Shown: in pieces, positions 35,204-49,058 of the stretch
How positions within the stretch are numbered: the first letter of the stretch is position 1
Layout of the letters: the number at the start of each line of letters is the position of its first letter
Origin: Anastatus disparis
Lineage: Eukaryota > Arthropoda > Insecta > Hymenoptera > Eupelmidae
Length of the DNA: 64,000 bases
Assembly: GCA_017163975.1 (NCBI GenBank)
Contig: JAFFSR010000237.1
Span: forward strand, 2,604,001 to 2,668,000
Direction of reading: 5' to 3'
Position numbers and translations under genes: made by a program
Notes under the pieces: model-generated
The model's input: only the letters and a program-made list of their open reading frames with translations
The model's database searches: none
What the model was told of the DNA's origin: nothing

Positions 35204-36112
35204 CTAGGAGAGTGTCACATCTCCGAATCACAGATTTTGCTCAAACTTCGGGATAAGTTTTCAGATGACAAAATATGGAAAAAGCTAAAGTTATAGTCAC
35301 AAACGCTTAATATTTCCCTACACTGTAAAAAATTTTGTGTAATTCGTGAAATTTTATTTTGTACAAATATTTTTGTATTAAAATTTTACAAACATATTTG
35401 TAAAATCAACACAAAAAATTTTGTAATTTAAAAATATATGTGTACTTTTTGTAGAATTAACACACGGAGTTTGTAAATTTTACAAACATGTGTGTACTTA
35501 TTAATTTCAACACAAAAAAAATTGTATTTCATCTCTAACACTTATGTGTGTTAAAATTACAAATTTTTTTTCACTGTGTAGATACAGGCAATTAAAGAAA
35601 ATCACTGAAAAAGTTACTAGATTTTTAAACACTTATAGCTCTTAAGCATCGAAAGCTAGAAGCTTGAAACTCTTTTTCAATTAAAGCTGAGATCAAATCC
35701 TTTCAAAAAAGTAGTTATAGCATATCGAAGTATTATTTCTTCCCCAAGTTATAGCGTAATTAAAACTGCACTTAATTTCAGTTTTTATTACTAATTAATG
35801 TTTTAAAAAGGGTATAATCTTTATCACGCTATAACTTGGGGAAGAAATAATATTTTGATATTTTATAACTACTTTTTTGAAAGGATTTCATCTCAGCTTT
35901 AATTGAAAAAGAGTTTCAAGCTTTCGATGCTTAAGAGCTATAAGTGTTTGAAAATCTTGTAAATTTTTTAGTGATTTTCTTTAATTGCCTGTATTTAGGG
36001 AAATATTGAGTGTTTGTGACTATAACTTTAGCTTTTTCCATATTTTGTCATCCGAAAACTTATCCCAAAGTTTGAGCAAAATCCGTGATCCGGAGATGTG
36101 ACACTCTCCTAG
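35204..36112. mobile_element. ~650-bp foldback element with TTA target duplication (carries a nested MITE)
   Basis: Termini CTAGGAGAGTGTCACATCTCC and its inverse bound a long palindrome: AGCTAAAGTTATAGTCACAAAC at the left is mirrored by GTTTGTGACTATAACTTTAGC at the right, up to a centre near 35790. TTA at 35201-35203 is repeated at 36113-36115, and copy A has the uninterrupted site TTAGTAAAAAT at 30479. The insertion is thus clean, with a 3-bp duplication, as in PIF/Harbinger elements. Total length is 909 bp including the 258-bp nested element. Confidence 0.85.
35321..35578. mobile_element. 258-bp nested MITE, CACTGTAAAAAAT termini, TA duplication
   Basis: The left arm of the host palindrome is interrupted after TTTCCCTA by CACTGTAAAAAATTTTGTG..., ending ...AAATTTTTTTTCACTGTG, then TAGATACAGGC. 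The mirrored right arm (around 35990) preserves the unbroken sequence as the complement of CCCTAAATACAGGC. TA flanks both sides. This suggests a Tc1/mariner-type MITE; the element at 23446 has similar ends. The inside is a tract of repeated ACAAA/TTTGT and TGTGT motifs. Confidence 0.75.
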
Positions 36113-36848
36113 TTAGTAAAAATATGAAAGCTAAAAACAGAATTAATAATAAGAAAAAATTAAGGAAAATTTATAAAAAATCGAATGATAAAAATTGCAC
36201 AAATAAATTAAAAAATCAGAATTTTCTAAGACATTTATAATTAATATCAATATAATTGAATTCTATTTTGATTTTTTAATTGCAAACTTAATTCATTCAT
36301 TTTAAATTTTACATATTTATGAATTCCTTGATAATTAAAAAATAAAAACTGTTCAATATTAAGTTTCTTCAAGTTGTTTCATGGTAATCCTTCTTTTTAG
36401 TGGATATACTTTATATTGATTTAAATTACAATCTATAAACTATACTTAATTTTCTAAAAGTAAATATTTATTGATAAGTTTGCAATGTCGATTCTGAATC
36501 TTGAGAGAATTATTAATTTCGAATAGAATATTTCCAACATGATAAAATTTTGATTGCTGTAATGTTATCCGAATAACGTTTCATCAAATGCCGAAAATAA
36601 CTTATAAAATGTATATCATAATTTTCATGATTCTTGAATTTTAAATAATAAAATGTGAAATTGCTGAGAGAGCACTCTTTGAGCCAATAAGTATTATAAA
36701 TTTTTGAGTTTCTAAATTCTTTATGCACTCAAATATTTGCATTTATTTCAAATAAAAAAAATACAAAATTTATGTTACAACTTCTCTACTATTTTAGTAT
36801 CCGGGGTTATGGCTGCTTATCCAGAATGTAATTCAGTTTTTGGGTATA

Positions 36849-37236
36849 TTAAGAAGATGTGAAATGGACACTACACCTGTAATCATAAATATTGGCTATC
36901 TTTCCATTTTATTGCAAAACTTTCAGTAAAGAAATGCTTTAGCTTATTGTATGTACCGTGAAGATATAATTCAGTTAAATTTTCAAATAAATGAATTCCT
37001 TAGTTATTGAGAATTTTGAGTACCAATATTATTTATTGAAATTTTTCGATTTTGTACCAGGAATCCAAATATCTTAAAAAATAATGAATGAATTTATTTG
37101 AAAATTTAACTAAAATAATCATCATGGTACATATCACAAGCCAAAGCATTTCATTTATGGAAATTCAGCAATAAAATCGAAAGAAAGTTAGTATTTATGG
37201 GTACATGTGTAGTGTCCGTTTTACATCTCCTTAAGT
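36849..37236. mobile_element. TTAA-type inverted-repeat MITE, copy B
   Basis: Orthologous by duplication to the element at 31193-31577, with the same internal mirrored blocks (GACACTACACCTGTAATCAT against ATGGGTACATGTGTAGTGTC). The left border has mutated (TATTAAGAAGATGTG), while the right still reads ACATCTCCTTAA. Confidence 0.65.
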
Positions 37237-37954
37237 AGTATTTTTCCACCAATTAAATAAGCAAAAACATCTGTATATTATGATTTTCAAAAAATTATTT
37301 ATATTCTACGTGTTATTTTTAACGATAGAACTTTTATTTGCCTTGTAAAAAATTTTTTTAGCGATGATTTCAAATCAAGTTATTAGACTTTAAACAACAT
37401 TTGTATCAACAAACGATAATATACATATTTAATCATTGCCGCTTCAATAAAGGGTTGTCAATTTTATTCTTGTTCGGTTACAAACATGCACTCAAAAATA
37501 CCAAAATTGATGATAATATGTACTGAAGTAAATGTTCACACTTTTGAGAAGTACAAAATTCCAGTTTTTATTTGTTAAAAGGGTAAAATAGATTATTTCT
37601 AGGATGAGAGGAATAAGGTCTTGACTCGGCAAAGTAGTCGAACAATTATTTAATAATTTCGTAGTTCAAACTTGAGAAATGGATTTTCTAAATATTAGAC
37701 CCTCCCCATTCCAGGTATAAATTTATATTAGCTATAATCCCACAAATTAAATAAAAATTCTATTTAACATTTATTTTAATACTTTAATTCTTTTCTATAG
37801 TTGCTCATATAATATCTCGAGGTTAAGCAAATAAATAGCTTACAAATTCTTTAGCCTTCAGTTGAAAATTGGAAATAGAGCAGGATTGATTAAAATTTTG
37901 CAATACTAATTTTATTCAAGAATTTTCATTTTCTACTTAAAATAAATCAAGAAA

Positions 37955-39634
37955 ATGTTCATTATTGAATGTGGCCGTAAACACTACTCCGAGAAGATAA
38001 AAAGTGCTATCAGAAGAAATGATAGAGAAACTATTTTAACATTACTAAAAGACTGCTACCCCGCGAAGGTAAAGGATCACGAGGATTCCACGCTATTACA
38101 TTTAGCGGTCAAAATCAGTAATTGGAAAATAATAAATTTTCTTATCAATATCGGTTGCGATGTGAACGCTCAGGATCAAATGGGCAGAACACCTTTATTA
38201 GCTGCACTTGAAGCAGTTGATTTTCCAATAATGAAAAAGTTATTGAGAGCAAAAACGAATATATTTATTTCCGATAATAAAGGAATTAACATTTTAAACA
38301 CGATATTCAAATTTGATGAAGACCTACATCGAGAAATCCTCATTCTGATGATCATAAAACGCATTCGAGAATGTGGATTAAATGCCAAAAAATTAGCTAT
38401 AATAATGATGGAAGCAGAATGGCCATTACGCTACGCCGTACTTATCAAAAATTCTGAAGTAATAAAATCTATGTTAGATGCTGGCTGTGATGTAGATACT
38501 TATGATGATTGTGGTACGGCATTGCATTATACTATTTCATCTGATGATGTCAAAACCACCAAAATTTTATTAGAATATGGAGCAGATATAGATATAATAC
38601 ACGAAGATTTAGACTCACCGTTTGAGATGGCTATAGTGCATATTAGGATATTTGAAACATTTTTGAAACATAAACCTATTCTGGAACGATTTAACACTGA
38701 TGGGTCGATAAGGAATCATGAAATTTTTTTGGATGCAGACAGCCATATAATCAAATTATTATTAGACTACAAGGTAAATTTAACAAAACTGGATAGCCAT
38801 GGAGTTACACTTTTGCATATTTTAGTTTTGAGTAAAGATCAGGAAGTTATTAATCTAATTATGAAATTAGAAATCGATGTTAATATAAAAGATATTCGTG
38901 GAAATACGCCGTTGCACAGTGCAATCGAAGTTGCAAATATCGAGTGCATAAAAGGGTTAATTAACAAAGGCGCAGATGTTAACGCTATTAACGAGAGAGG
39001 CGAGACACCCTTAATTAAAGCGATATATGTCCATGCGGAACAGGAGAAAATTGATTTATTGGTAGAAAGTAGTATTTTAAACGAGGAAATGCAGAATATT
39101 TTATTAAAAGCAGTTGTCACGACGAATATTCCTCTGTCAAAGGTAAGCTTATTACTGAAACGTTTAGCGATTATGCATTTTCAAGTTGAAGCACTTTCAA
39201 AAAGGAACTTAAATATAATAAATAATAGTTCAAGTATTGATTCACTTTTTGCATTGTATTTACGTGAACTTAACTCTATGAAACAAGACCAGGTAATAGA
39301 CAGGAGCAATATTTCAGTATTTGATATTTTGTGTGCTTCAGAACAAAAACTTATAAATTTAGCTCGTAACATTGAAATAGTCGCCAAATTTCATGAAATC
39401 GATTTTGACTTAAAATATCGAATTTTTGGTGAACGTATAGAAAAACGATTTAAATCTGCATATTTAAAACAAACTTTAATAAAAAATGCTGTAAATATTG
39501 TTAGTGAAAATATCAAACAATTGAATTTCAATTTAGAAGTTGCAGAACATATCGTGAAATTCTTAAGTCAAGATGATTTACTCTTAATGCAGATAAAACC
39601 CTTAGAAAATTTATCTTTCTGTAACAATAATTAA
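37955..39634 (+). CDS. ankyrin-repeat protein with PRANC/F-box-like C-terminus, copy B
   Basis: Single exon, 559 aa, paralogue of the gene at 32301. Residues 1-120 are identical to copy A. From ~122 to ~275 about 48 positions differ, plus a one-residue deletion (YDDCG-TALHY against YDQDYFTALHW). After that only about 26 differences occur over the remaining ~275 residues. Ankyrin repeats and the C-terminal PRANC/F-box-like stretch (FNLEVAEHIVKFLSQDDL) are kept. It ends LENLSFCNNN, ten residues past the copy A stop. An intact frame in both copies despite extensive divergence argues that both are functional. Likely a ubiquitin-ligase adaptor or a host/parasite interaction factor, by family analogy only. 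Confidence 0.85.
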   Translation: MFIIECGRKHYSEKIKSAIRRNDRETILTLLKDCYPAKVKDHEDSTLLHLAVKISNWKIINFLINIGCDVNAQDQMGRTPLLAALEAVDFPIMKKLLRAKTNIFISDNKGINILNTIFKFDEDLHREILILMIIKRIRECGLNAKKLAIIMMEAEWPLRYAVLIKNSEVIKSMLDAGCDVDTYDDCGTALHYTISSDDVKTTKILLEYGADIDIIHEDLDSPFEMAIVHIRIFETFLKHKPILERFNTDGSIRNHEIFLDADSHIIKLLLDYKVNLTKLDSHGVTLLHILVLSKDQEVINLIMKLEIDVNIKDIRGNTPLHSAIEVANIECIKGLINKGADVNAINERGETPLIKAIYVHAEQEKIDLLVESSILNEEMQNILLKAVVTTNIPLSKVSLLLKRLAIMHFQVEALSKRNLNIINNSSSIDSLFALYLRELNSMKQDQVIDRSNISVFDILCASEQKLINLARNIEIVAKFHEIDFDLKYRIFGERIEKRFKSAYLKQTLIKNAVNIVSENIKQLNFNLEVAEHIVKFLSQDDLLLMQIKPLENLSFCNNN

Positions 39635-39688
39635 AATTAATTTGTAAATTATATGAATTTTATAAGAGAATTTGTATGTATTTTTTCA

Positions 39689-40255
39689 TCCCAGGCGGAC
39701 GCATTCGGGTTTTTACGCGCAGAGAGTCCTCAATTGATAAATAGGTTAGATGCACGCTAGGAGCTCCTAGGCTGCAATAGCAGTCATTACTGCTTAGGAG
39801 TATAAAGCTCCTGGGTTGCATTGAGTTCATTAAAGCCCATCAGCAACTTTTCTCTATCGTATTTCGACTTAAATCAAAAACAAAAGAATCAATAGTGCAA
39901 AACTGCAAGTTCAGTTGTATTCAGTATTCAAACTGCAGCTTGTGCTACAGAATTTTATTACTTTAAAAAATGGATATTTATAAAAAAAATAAAATTATAA
40001 AATTGCTATAATATTGCTGACTATGAATAATTTTAATAATGTTAATTTTATTATTTACTGTCGATGTTATTATTTCTTTTTAATTTTATTATTTCTTGTT
40101 TATTATTTATTGTTAATTTTTTTATTGATATAAAAAATTAATAAATTCTAATAAAAAAGATTACCATATAATTTTAATTTTATTATATAAATATAAAATT
40201 ATTTGTAAAAAAAACATCTGCACCTAAAAACCCTCATGCGTCCTTGCCTGGGATG
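39689..40255. mobile_element. ~570-bp element with CATCCCAGGC inverted termini
   Basis: Left CATCCCAGGCGGACGCATTC then GGGTTTTTACG; right, read on the other strand, CATCCCAGGCAAGGACGCAT then GAGGGTTTTTAGG. These ~35-bp imperfect inverted repeats enclose an AT-rich interior without a transposase. GC-rich inner part: AGGAGCTCCT palindrome at ~39760 and nearby GGAGTATAAAGCTCCTGG. Target duplication is unclear because both flanks are T/A runs. Confidence 0.6.
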
Positions 40256-41052
40256 AAAAATTTTTTAATTACCCTGGACGAGCCTTGTGCGATGACGACC
40301 TGAGGACCAAGGTACATAAATAACTATTTTATCTTTTGTGACCTATGTTGATTTAATATTATCGGGAATGCTAGAATTAATTTTATACGATTTATATGAT
40401 TTATTAAAAAATACGTTTCTAATCTTTCTCTATTTTAATAAAATCAAAATACATGAATTATTTTAATATTGTAACGACAAATGTTTTTTTCTTTATTATT
40501 ATAAAAAAGAATGTAAATTAATGTATTTCAATAATTAATTGTGAAACTATAAATTTTATTACCTTTAACGCTTTCAAACTTAAAACAAATACTAAATAAA
40601 ATATACTTCTTTTTTAATGTAATAATCAATGAATAATCAATGATTATTTAAATGAACAATGTATATTAATTTTATGATTAAAAATACCATTATAATTAGA
40701 AATCTTTTTACTAATAATTTGAGAAATAGTGCTATTTTCTAATAAATTAATTTTTTTCACTTATAATATATTTACAGAAAATTCACAGAAACATTTATAG
40801 ACATTTTTATACATATTAGTTATAAGATTTTTGTGTATGATTTTGATATGAAATAATGTTCAATCAAAAATTACATTACATAAACTTTTACATAAATTCT
40901 AGTTAATAAAAAGGATGTAGAAAAATATAGCATAATTGACAAATATTCACAAGAAATTAAAGAATCAAAAATTTAAAAAAAATGTCTTTTTTTATAATTA
41001 TTAATTTTATCTACAATTTATATTTAAAATTTGGTTAACAGAAAACTTATAG
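40256..41052. other. AT-rich spacer, no gene seen
   Basis: Between the CATCCCAGGC element and the broken TDRD12 copy. Very AT-rich, no conserved frame, no clear repeat beyond simple A/T runs and an AATAATCAATGA doublet near 40620. Confidence 0.4.
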
Positions 41053-43842
41053 TTAACTACTTTCTTCGCTTTCTCTTGCAGCCGCAGGAACACTATCATG
41101 ATGTAATTTTAAAAGATTTGGCCACTGTTCCACATTTTCAGTAGTATGTCCTTCTTTCTTCAAAAAATCTCATAAAGATATACTGACTAGATCTGGATAA
41201 CCTTGTAATTTAGTACGTATTGTCAAGAAATCTACCCAGATAAAATTTCCAATATGTAGAAGTACTTTTCCTTCAATCGATGAAATGTCACCTTTATAAT
41301 TAATGTCTAACCATTTTTTAACTGTTTAATTATTGACCATTCACGTTCTTCTTTGGCTGGTGCGATATTCGTTAAAAAAATGTTTATTATAGAACATTTA
41401 TACTGTACAAATTCTATTGGAATTTCGAGCAACTGATTAACATAAATCTTTTCATCTATCTTTCCATCATCCAAAGATTGCAGACTAACTACTTGAGGTT
41501 AACCTGTTTCGAAATCTCTATTTACAATATTTAGTATTTTCACTCTTGAATAAGATTGATCAACATTTGTGAAGCAATAAATTTTTCCAACATCAATATT
41601 ATCAGGAATTCTGAGATTTTTTGGATTGGTATAATATTGCCTCATTTCCAAATTCAATTTTAAAATTTCATGAGGTAAAAAAAAGGTAACCGCCTTTCCA
41701 GTTTGTCTACATATTCTTGTATATTCTATCACTCGAGCTATGATGTGCGATGTATCCTGCACATGAGTGATTTGTAACTTCACTTCGTCGTCCGCGCAAA
41801 TATTAGTCTTTTTTCATCAAATTTTCCTTTAAATTTATCCTATCAATGATTTCGTGACAAACATGAGGTAAATCTACGTCAAGTTTCTGTAAGGTGTCTA
41901 AAATTTTTTTAAAATCTGCGCTTTCCACAAGCTCATCAAATAAAATCAATAGTTTACTCTTGGTGTCCATTTTCGCCAGCCAGTTATTCGCATAAACAGA
42001 AAATCTATTGTTGAATTGTATTCTTGAAAGATTTGAATGTGAGCAGCTGATTAAAAATTCCACATTTGTAATTGCTAATATTGGCAAAACGATATCGGTA
42101 CAAATGATAACAGGATACTTTCCATACTCCAAGTTAGACCAATTATGTTTAGCTTCGTCAATTTGAGCAGATAACGTATTTTCATGTATTAATACTGTTT
42201 TAAGGGAATCATTTACAAGAAATGAATTCAAATGTTCAGCTTCTTCAATATTTGAACATAATATCATTGTTCTCATGGTTAAATAATATTTTGCGAGATT
42301 TTGCGAAATCAAAATTTTCATTTTAGATTCGCAGCACATTAAAATTTTTCCTTCGATTTTAAAAACTTTAGCTGTTTCAACAAATGAGCCAATACAAATA
42401 TATGGACTCATCATAAATTTATCTACGAAAGAACGAATTTCATCAGTCCAAGTATTTGAAGAAATAATAGTCTGCATTTGTTTTTTTAAAATTGAATTTT
42501 CAATTTGTTTATGAAACATTTTAACATTTTCTATAAAAATCATAATTTCTTTTAATTGTTTATGCAATAAAATGTCGGCTTCATCTAAGACCAGATAAAC
42601 TAAATTGAAAACATCTAGTTGACTTGAATATTCTCTCATCATTTCTAATAAAAAGGATGGAGTAGTGACGAGAACTTGAAATCCATTAAGGATATTCGTC
42701 AGTATTTCCGTTTCACTATGTGCAGCAAAAGCTGTAAGATTCTCGTGAAAAGCTAAAATATTATTAATTTTTTCACATATTTTTAAGCACCTGCTTACAC
42801 TTGTACACAAAATGAGTACTGCAGGTTTAGTAATTAAAGAAAGGCTTTGCCTTTCGAGAATTATCTTCTCATTATCAGTAATGTGATTAAGGATTGGTAT
42901 TATGTAACCTATAGTTTTGCCTGAATTTACGGAACTAACAATAACTGTATTGAGTTCTTGCTTGATAGCAGGCCACACGTAAGCTTGAACACTTGTTGGC
43001 ATTTGAATATTATGATGATTTAGCGTTTTAACTAGCCCGTCACTTAATTCCATATCTTCTAAACTCTTGAAAGGCCGGCAATAAATTTTACTTTTAATAA
43101 GAATATTTTCACCGGTCTCCTTGTTGGCTTCAATAGTTATCTTTTCATTGTTACTTTCTTCTTGATTTTCTTCCAATAGTTGTTTATTAAATTTTTTTAC
43201 GATGGCTAATTTTTCAACAATTAATATATCACTTAAACTAACATTTATTCTTCCTCCAACCAAAATCAAATCCCCGTCGTACATTTTTTTCTCAATTAAA
43301 TTTGTAAAATAAATTTTATCCGCTTTTCCGATCAAACTTTTAACGAATTCAATCGTATCATTTGGCCATTCGTCTAAAATTTGTTGCTTCGAATCCACTG
43401 GTAGAACATTAATATCAATAGTTGAACAAAATTCTTCTATTGGAATAGAACTTTTTGTGTATTTTAGAGTAGATATAATCGGCACATCAACATAGATACC
43501 GTGATCCAATAAAAAAATGTTAGCTGTATCTGACACATTTTTCACAACACCTCGACAAATTTCATCTGGTAAATTAATATTTATATTACTTATGTCATTA
43601 AAAACTAGTACATTATCATTAACTTTTACTGTACGTTTTTTATAATTACTTTGAAGCTCTCTTTTTTTAAACAAGTCTTGCAAAACTTTTTGTAGTTTGT
43701 TACGCAAATTTTTTCTTCTCTCCTGATCAATTAGCGGGCAAATTACCATGAAATTAGGATTAACAACATGAGTTACTTTGACCAATCTAGCATTAGCTGG
43801 CATATCGATTTTATAATATTTTTTTTCGTTCATTCCAGCCAT
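41053..43842 (-). pseudogene. TDRD12-like helicase copy with broken C-terminal half
   Basis: The 5' part, 43842-41803, is still open for 679 aa: Tudor-like N-terminus, motif I SVNSGKT (~306), motif II intact as DEAD (~417) and a motif VI region ending KENLMKKD. There the frame stops: relative to the intact gene about 30 codons including the CCCH cysteine cluster are deleted and the frame shifts. Homology resumes at 41783 (KLQITHVQDTSH), breaks at a TAA after DFETG (~41500), shifts again near 41330 and decays to a stop at 41053. So either it is a pseudogene, or only the helicase half is expressed. Similarity to the 24-27 kb gene is moderate, so the duplication is old. Confidence 0.75.
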
Positions 43843-44132
43843 TAAACTAAGAAAATCTTTTAAATACTATTATCACTAGATGTTCAAAAAACTTCGAATT
43901 TTCTTTCAAATAAAAACTAAATCACTTAGAGTCGTCAATCTATATATTAAGAATGTAATATTCTTATTTGCGTTATTTGTTTTAATTCTAAAATACGTTT
44001 GTCAAGCAAAAATAACGCCCAAAAGCAAAAGTACGGTCTAACGGAATTTGCTATCTATCAGTTGTAAGAGTTTAAAAACAAACTGAACTAATGTTAAGAA
44101 CGTATACCTTTGATTCATTCTAGAATTGTGGA
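43843..44132. other. short AT-rich spacer
   Basis: Upstream of the broken helicase copy and before the first SINE. No gene or clear signal. Confidence 0.35.
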
Positions 44133-44320
44133 TTAGATAGAGAGTGGGGTGATTTGTATTCTCGAGGACTCGAGTTCGAATCCCGCTCTCGGCGAACAAT
44201 TGATGTAAGCACCATTGTATACGATATATGTGCTTTTTTCACAAACAAACTGTCAATCTTTGTCGCTAATTAGCATCGCAATGATAGCTGGAATACAGCG
44301 ACGTTAAATAAAATAAAAAA
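44133..44320 (+). mobile_element. tRNA-derived SINE, copy 1
   Basis: The B-box GAGTTCGAATCCCGC sits in a tRNA-like right half, followed by the family body (CAAGCACCATTG, ATATGTGCTTTTTTCACAAAC, CTAATTAGCATCGCAATGATA) and the tail ACAGCGACGTTAAATA plus an A-rich end. The tRNA-like left half is poorly preserved. Same strand as the other three copies. Confidence 0.75.
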
Positions 44321-44710
44321 TATAATATATTTTAGTACACAATGGTCCTGTACTAATTTATCTTTTAATTTGCATTGTAATTTTATAGCTATTGAGTATA
44401 TTCCTATTTTGTTAAAAATCATTAAATATTTATAAGAATTTTATGGAAACAACATAGAAGTTAAGATAAAAAAATTTTCGATTGAAAAAATTTGTTTCAA
44501 ACGTTCATAACGATAAGAAATTTAAAAAATTTTTTTATTTTCAATGTATTTGATAAAATTCAGTTTCAATTTTAATACTAATATAATAAAACGGCGAATA
44601 AAATATATTTAAATTAATATTGATTAAAAAATAAAAAAAAAATAACTGGATTAAAAGATTTTTATGTGCATTTACAATATAATACATTTTTATTAAAAAA
44701 TAAGGGGAAA

Positions 44711-44867
44711 TCGTTGGTGGCTTATTTTGTAGAGCAACGGATTCATGATCTCGAGGATTCGAGTTCAAATCTCGCTCTCGGTTAATTTTTGCAAGCACCA
44801 CTGAATATACGATGCATGTGGTTTGTTCACAAACACACTGAAACAACCTCCGTTGCTAATTATCATA
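44711..44867 (+). mobile_element. tRNA-derived SINE, copy 2, 3'-truncated
   Basis: The tRNA-like head (TAGAGCAACGGATTCATGAT, then GAGTTCAAATCTC) and body (GCAAGCACCACTG, GTTCACAAACACACTG, CCGTTGCTAATTATCAT) are present. The terminal ACAGCGACGTTAAATA is missing. More diverged than copies 3 and 4. Confidence 0.7.
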
Positions 44868-45344
44868 TTTAATTTTTTCATAGTAAAACATGAGGCTACT
44901 TTGATATTGGAATCTCACAAAAAATGTTTATACTAACGCTATCAAATAATATTTCTTTAATTAGAATTACATGTTTCTTACACTGCCTTCAATGAAGTAT
45001 CAAATATTACGATTAAAAATATTTTTTAAATCAGATTTTTTTATCATAAACATAATTCTTTAAATAAAACAACAATAATTTTAAAAGTCAAAAACATGAT
45101 AAGCTATTTTGTTCAAGTACACAATATTTAAGCATTCAAAAAATATTACAATAATTACAATGTAAATAAAATGTTAATTATCGCACAACAAAACATAAAA
45201 ATAGTCTCTTTTAGATCAGTAAATATGTAAATGAATTCATAGACAGTAATGTATATAATAAATTTAAAAAAATTCATAAGTTGACGTATCTATATGAGTG
45301 ATTATAATCTATGGCAGAGAAAAATATCAAAAGCGCTACGAGCG

Positions 45345-45350
45345 CACGTG
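45345..45350. promoter_or_regulatory. E-box CACGTG upstream of AHCY
   Basis: A perfect CACGTG in a GC-richer patch (45330-45400) about 160 bp before the AHCY start codon. Myc/Max-class bHLH factors bind this core, and methyl-cycle genes are known Myc targets in animals. Function here is inferred. Confidence 0.4.
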
Positions 45351-45509
45351 TCTTCTCTTTTCTCTGCTTCGCTTTGGTCGCGGAGCATGCGGTGAACTTA
45401 ATTCGTTAAAAAAAAAGCCGGCATCAAGTTACTTGTTTTTAATTTGTTTTATTATTTTTGCGTTTGTAGTGACTTTTTGAACTAGTTTTTTATATTTAAC
45501 TTTACAAAA

Positions 45510-48723
<3,214 letters not shown>

Positions 48724-49058
48724 AAAGAATCAACAAAGTTGTATGTGAATGTCTTAAAATCTTTTTTACCAAATTTCACACTTTGTTACATTAATGTTTT
48801 TTTGATTGTATAATAGTATTACTATTTTAAGAACTCTAATTTGATACACTAAAAATATGAACTTTATAAAACAGTTGATATTGTATTTTGTAAAACATTT
48901 TTAAGCTGATGATCATATGTTTGATAAATAAGTGGATAAAGATTAAAAAGTAATGCAAACAATTTAAAAATGGTCTCACTATTATTTTTTATCAATGTAA
49001 AATATTTACATTACATTACATTCTTTTTTTTCCATTGAGAAAAACATTTACACATAAT

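Larger units (their letters stand above)
34877..39625. repeat. segmental duplication, copy B (pairs with 30160-33972)
   Basis: Collinear with copy A apart from small indels and the foldback element at 35204-36112. Identity by eye is very high in the ~370 bp upstream of the ANK start and the first 360 coding bases, and lower in the middle of the gene. Copy B extends the ANK C-terminus by ten residues. Confidence 0.9.
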
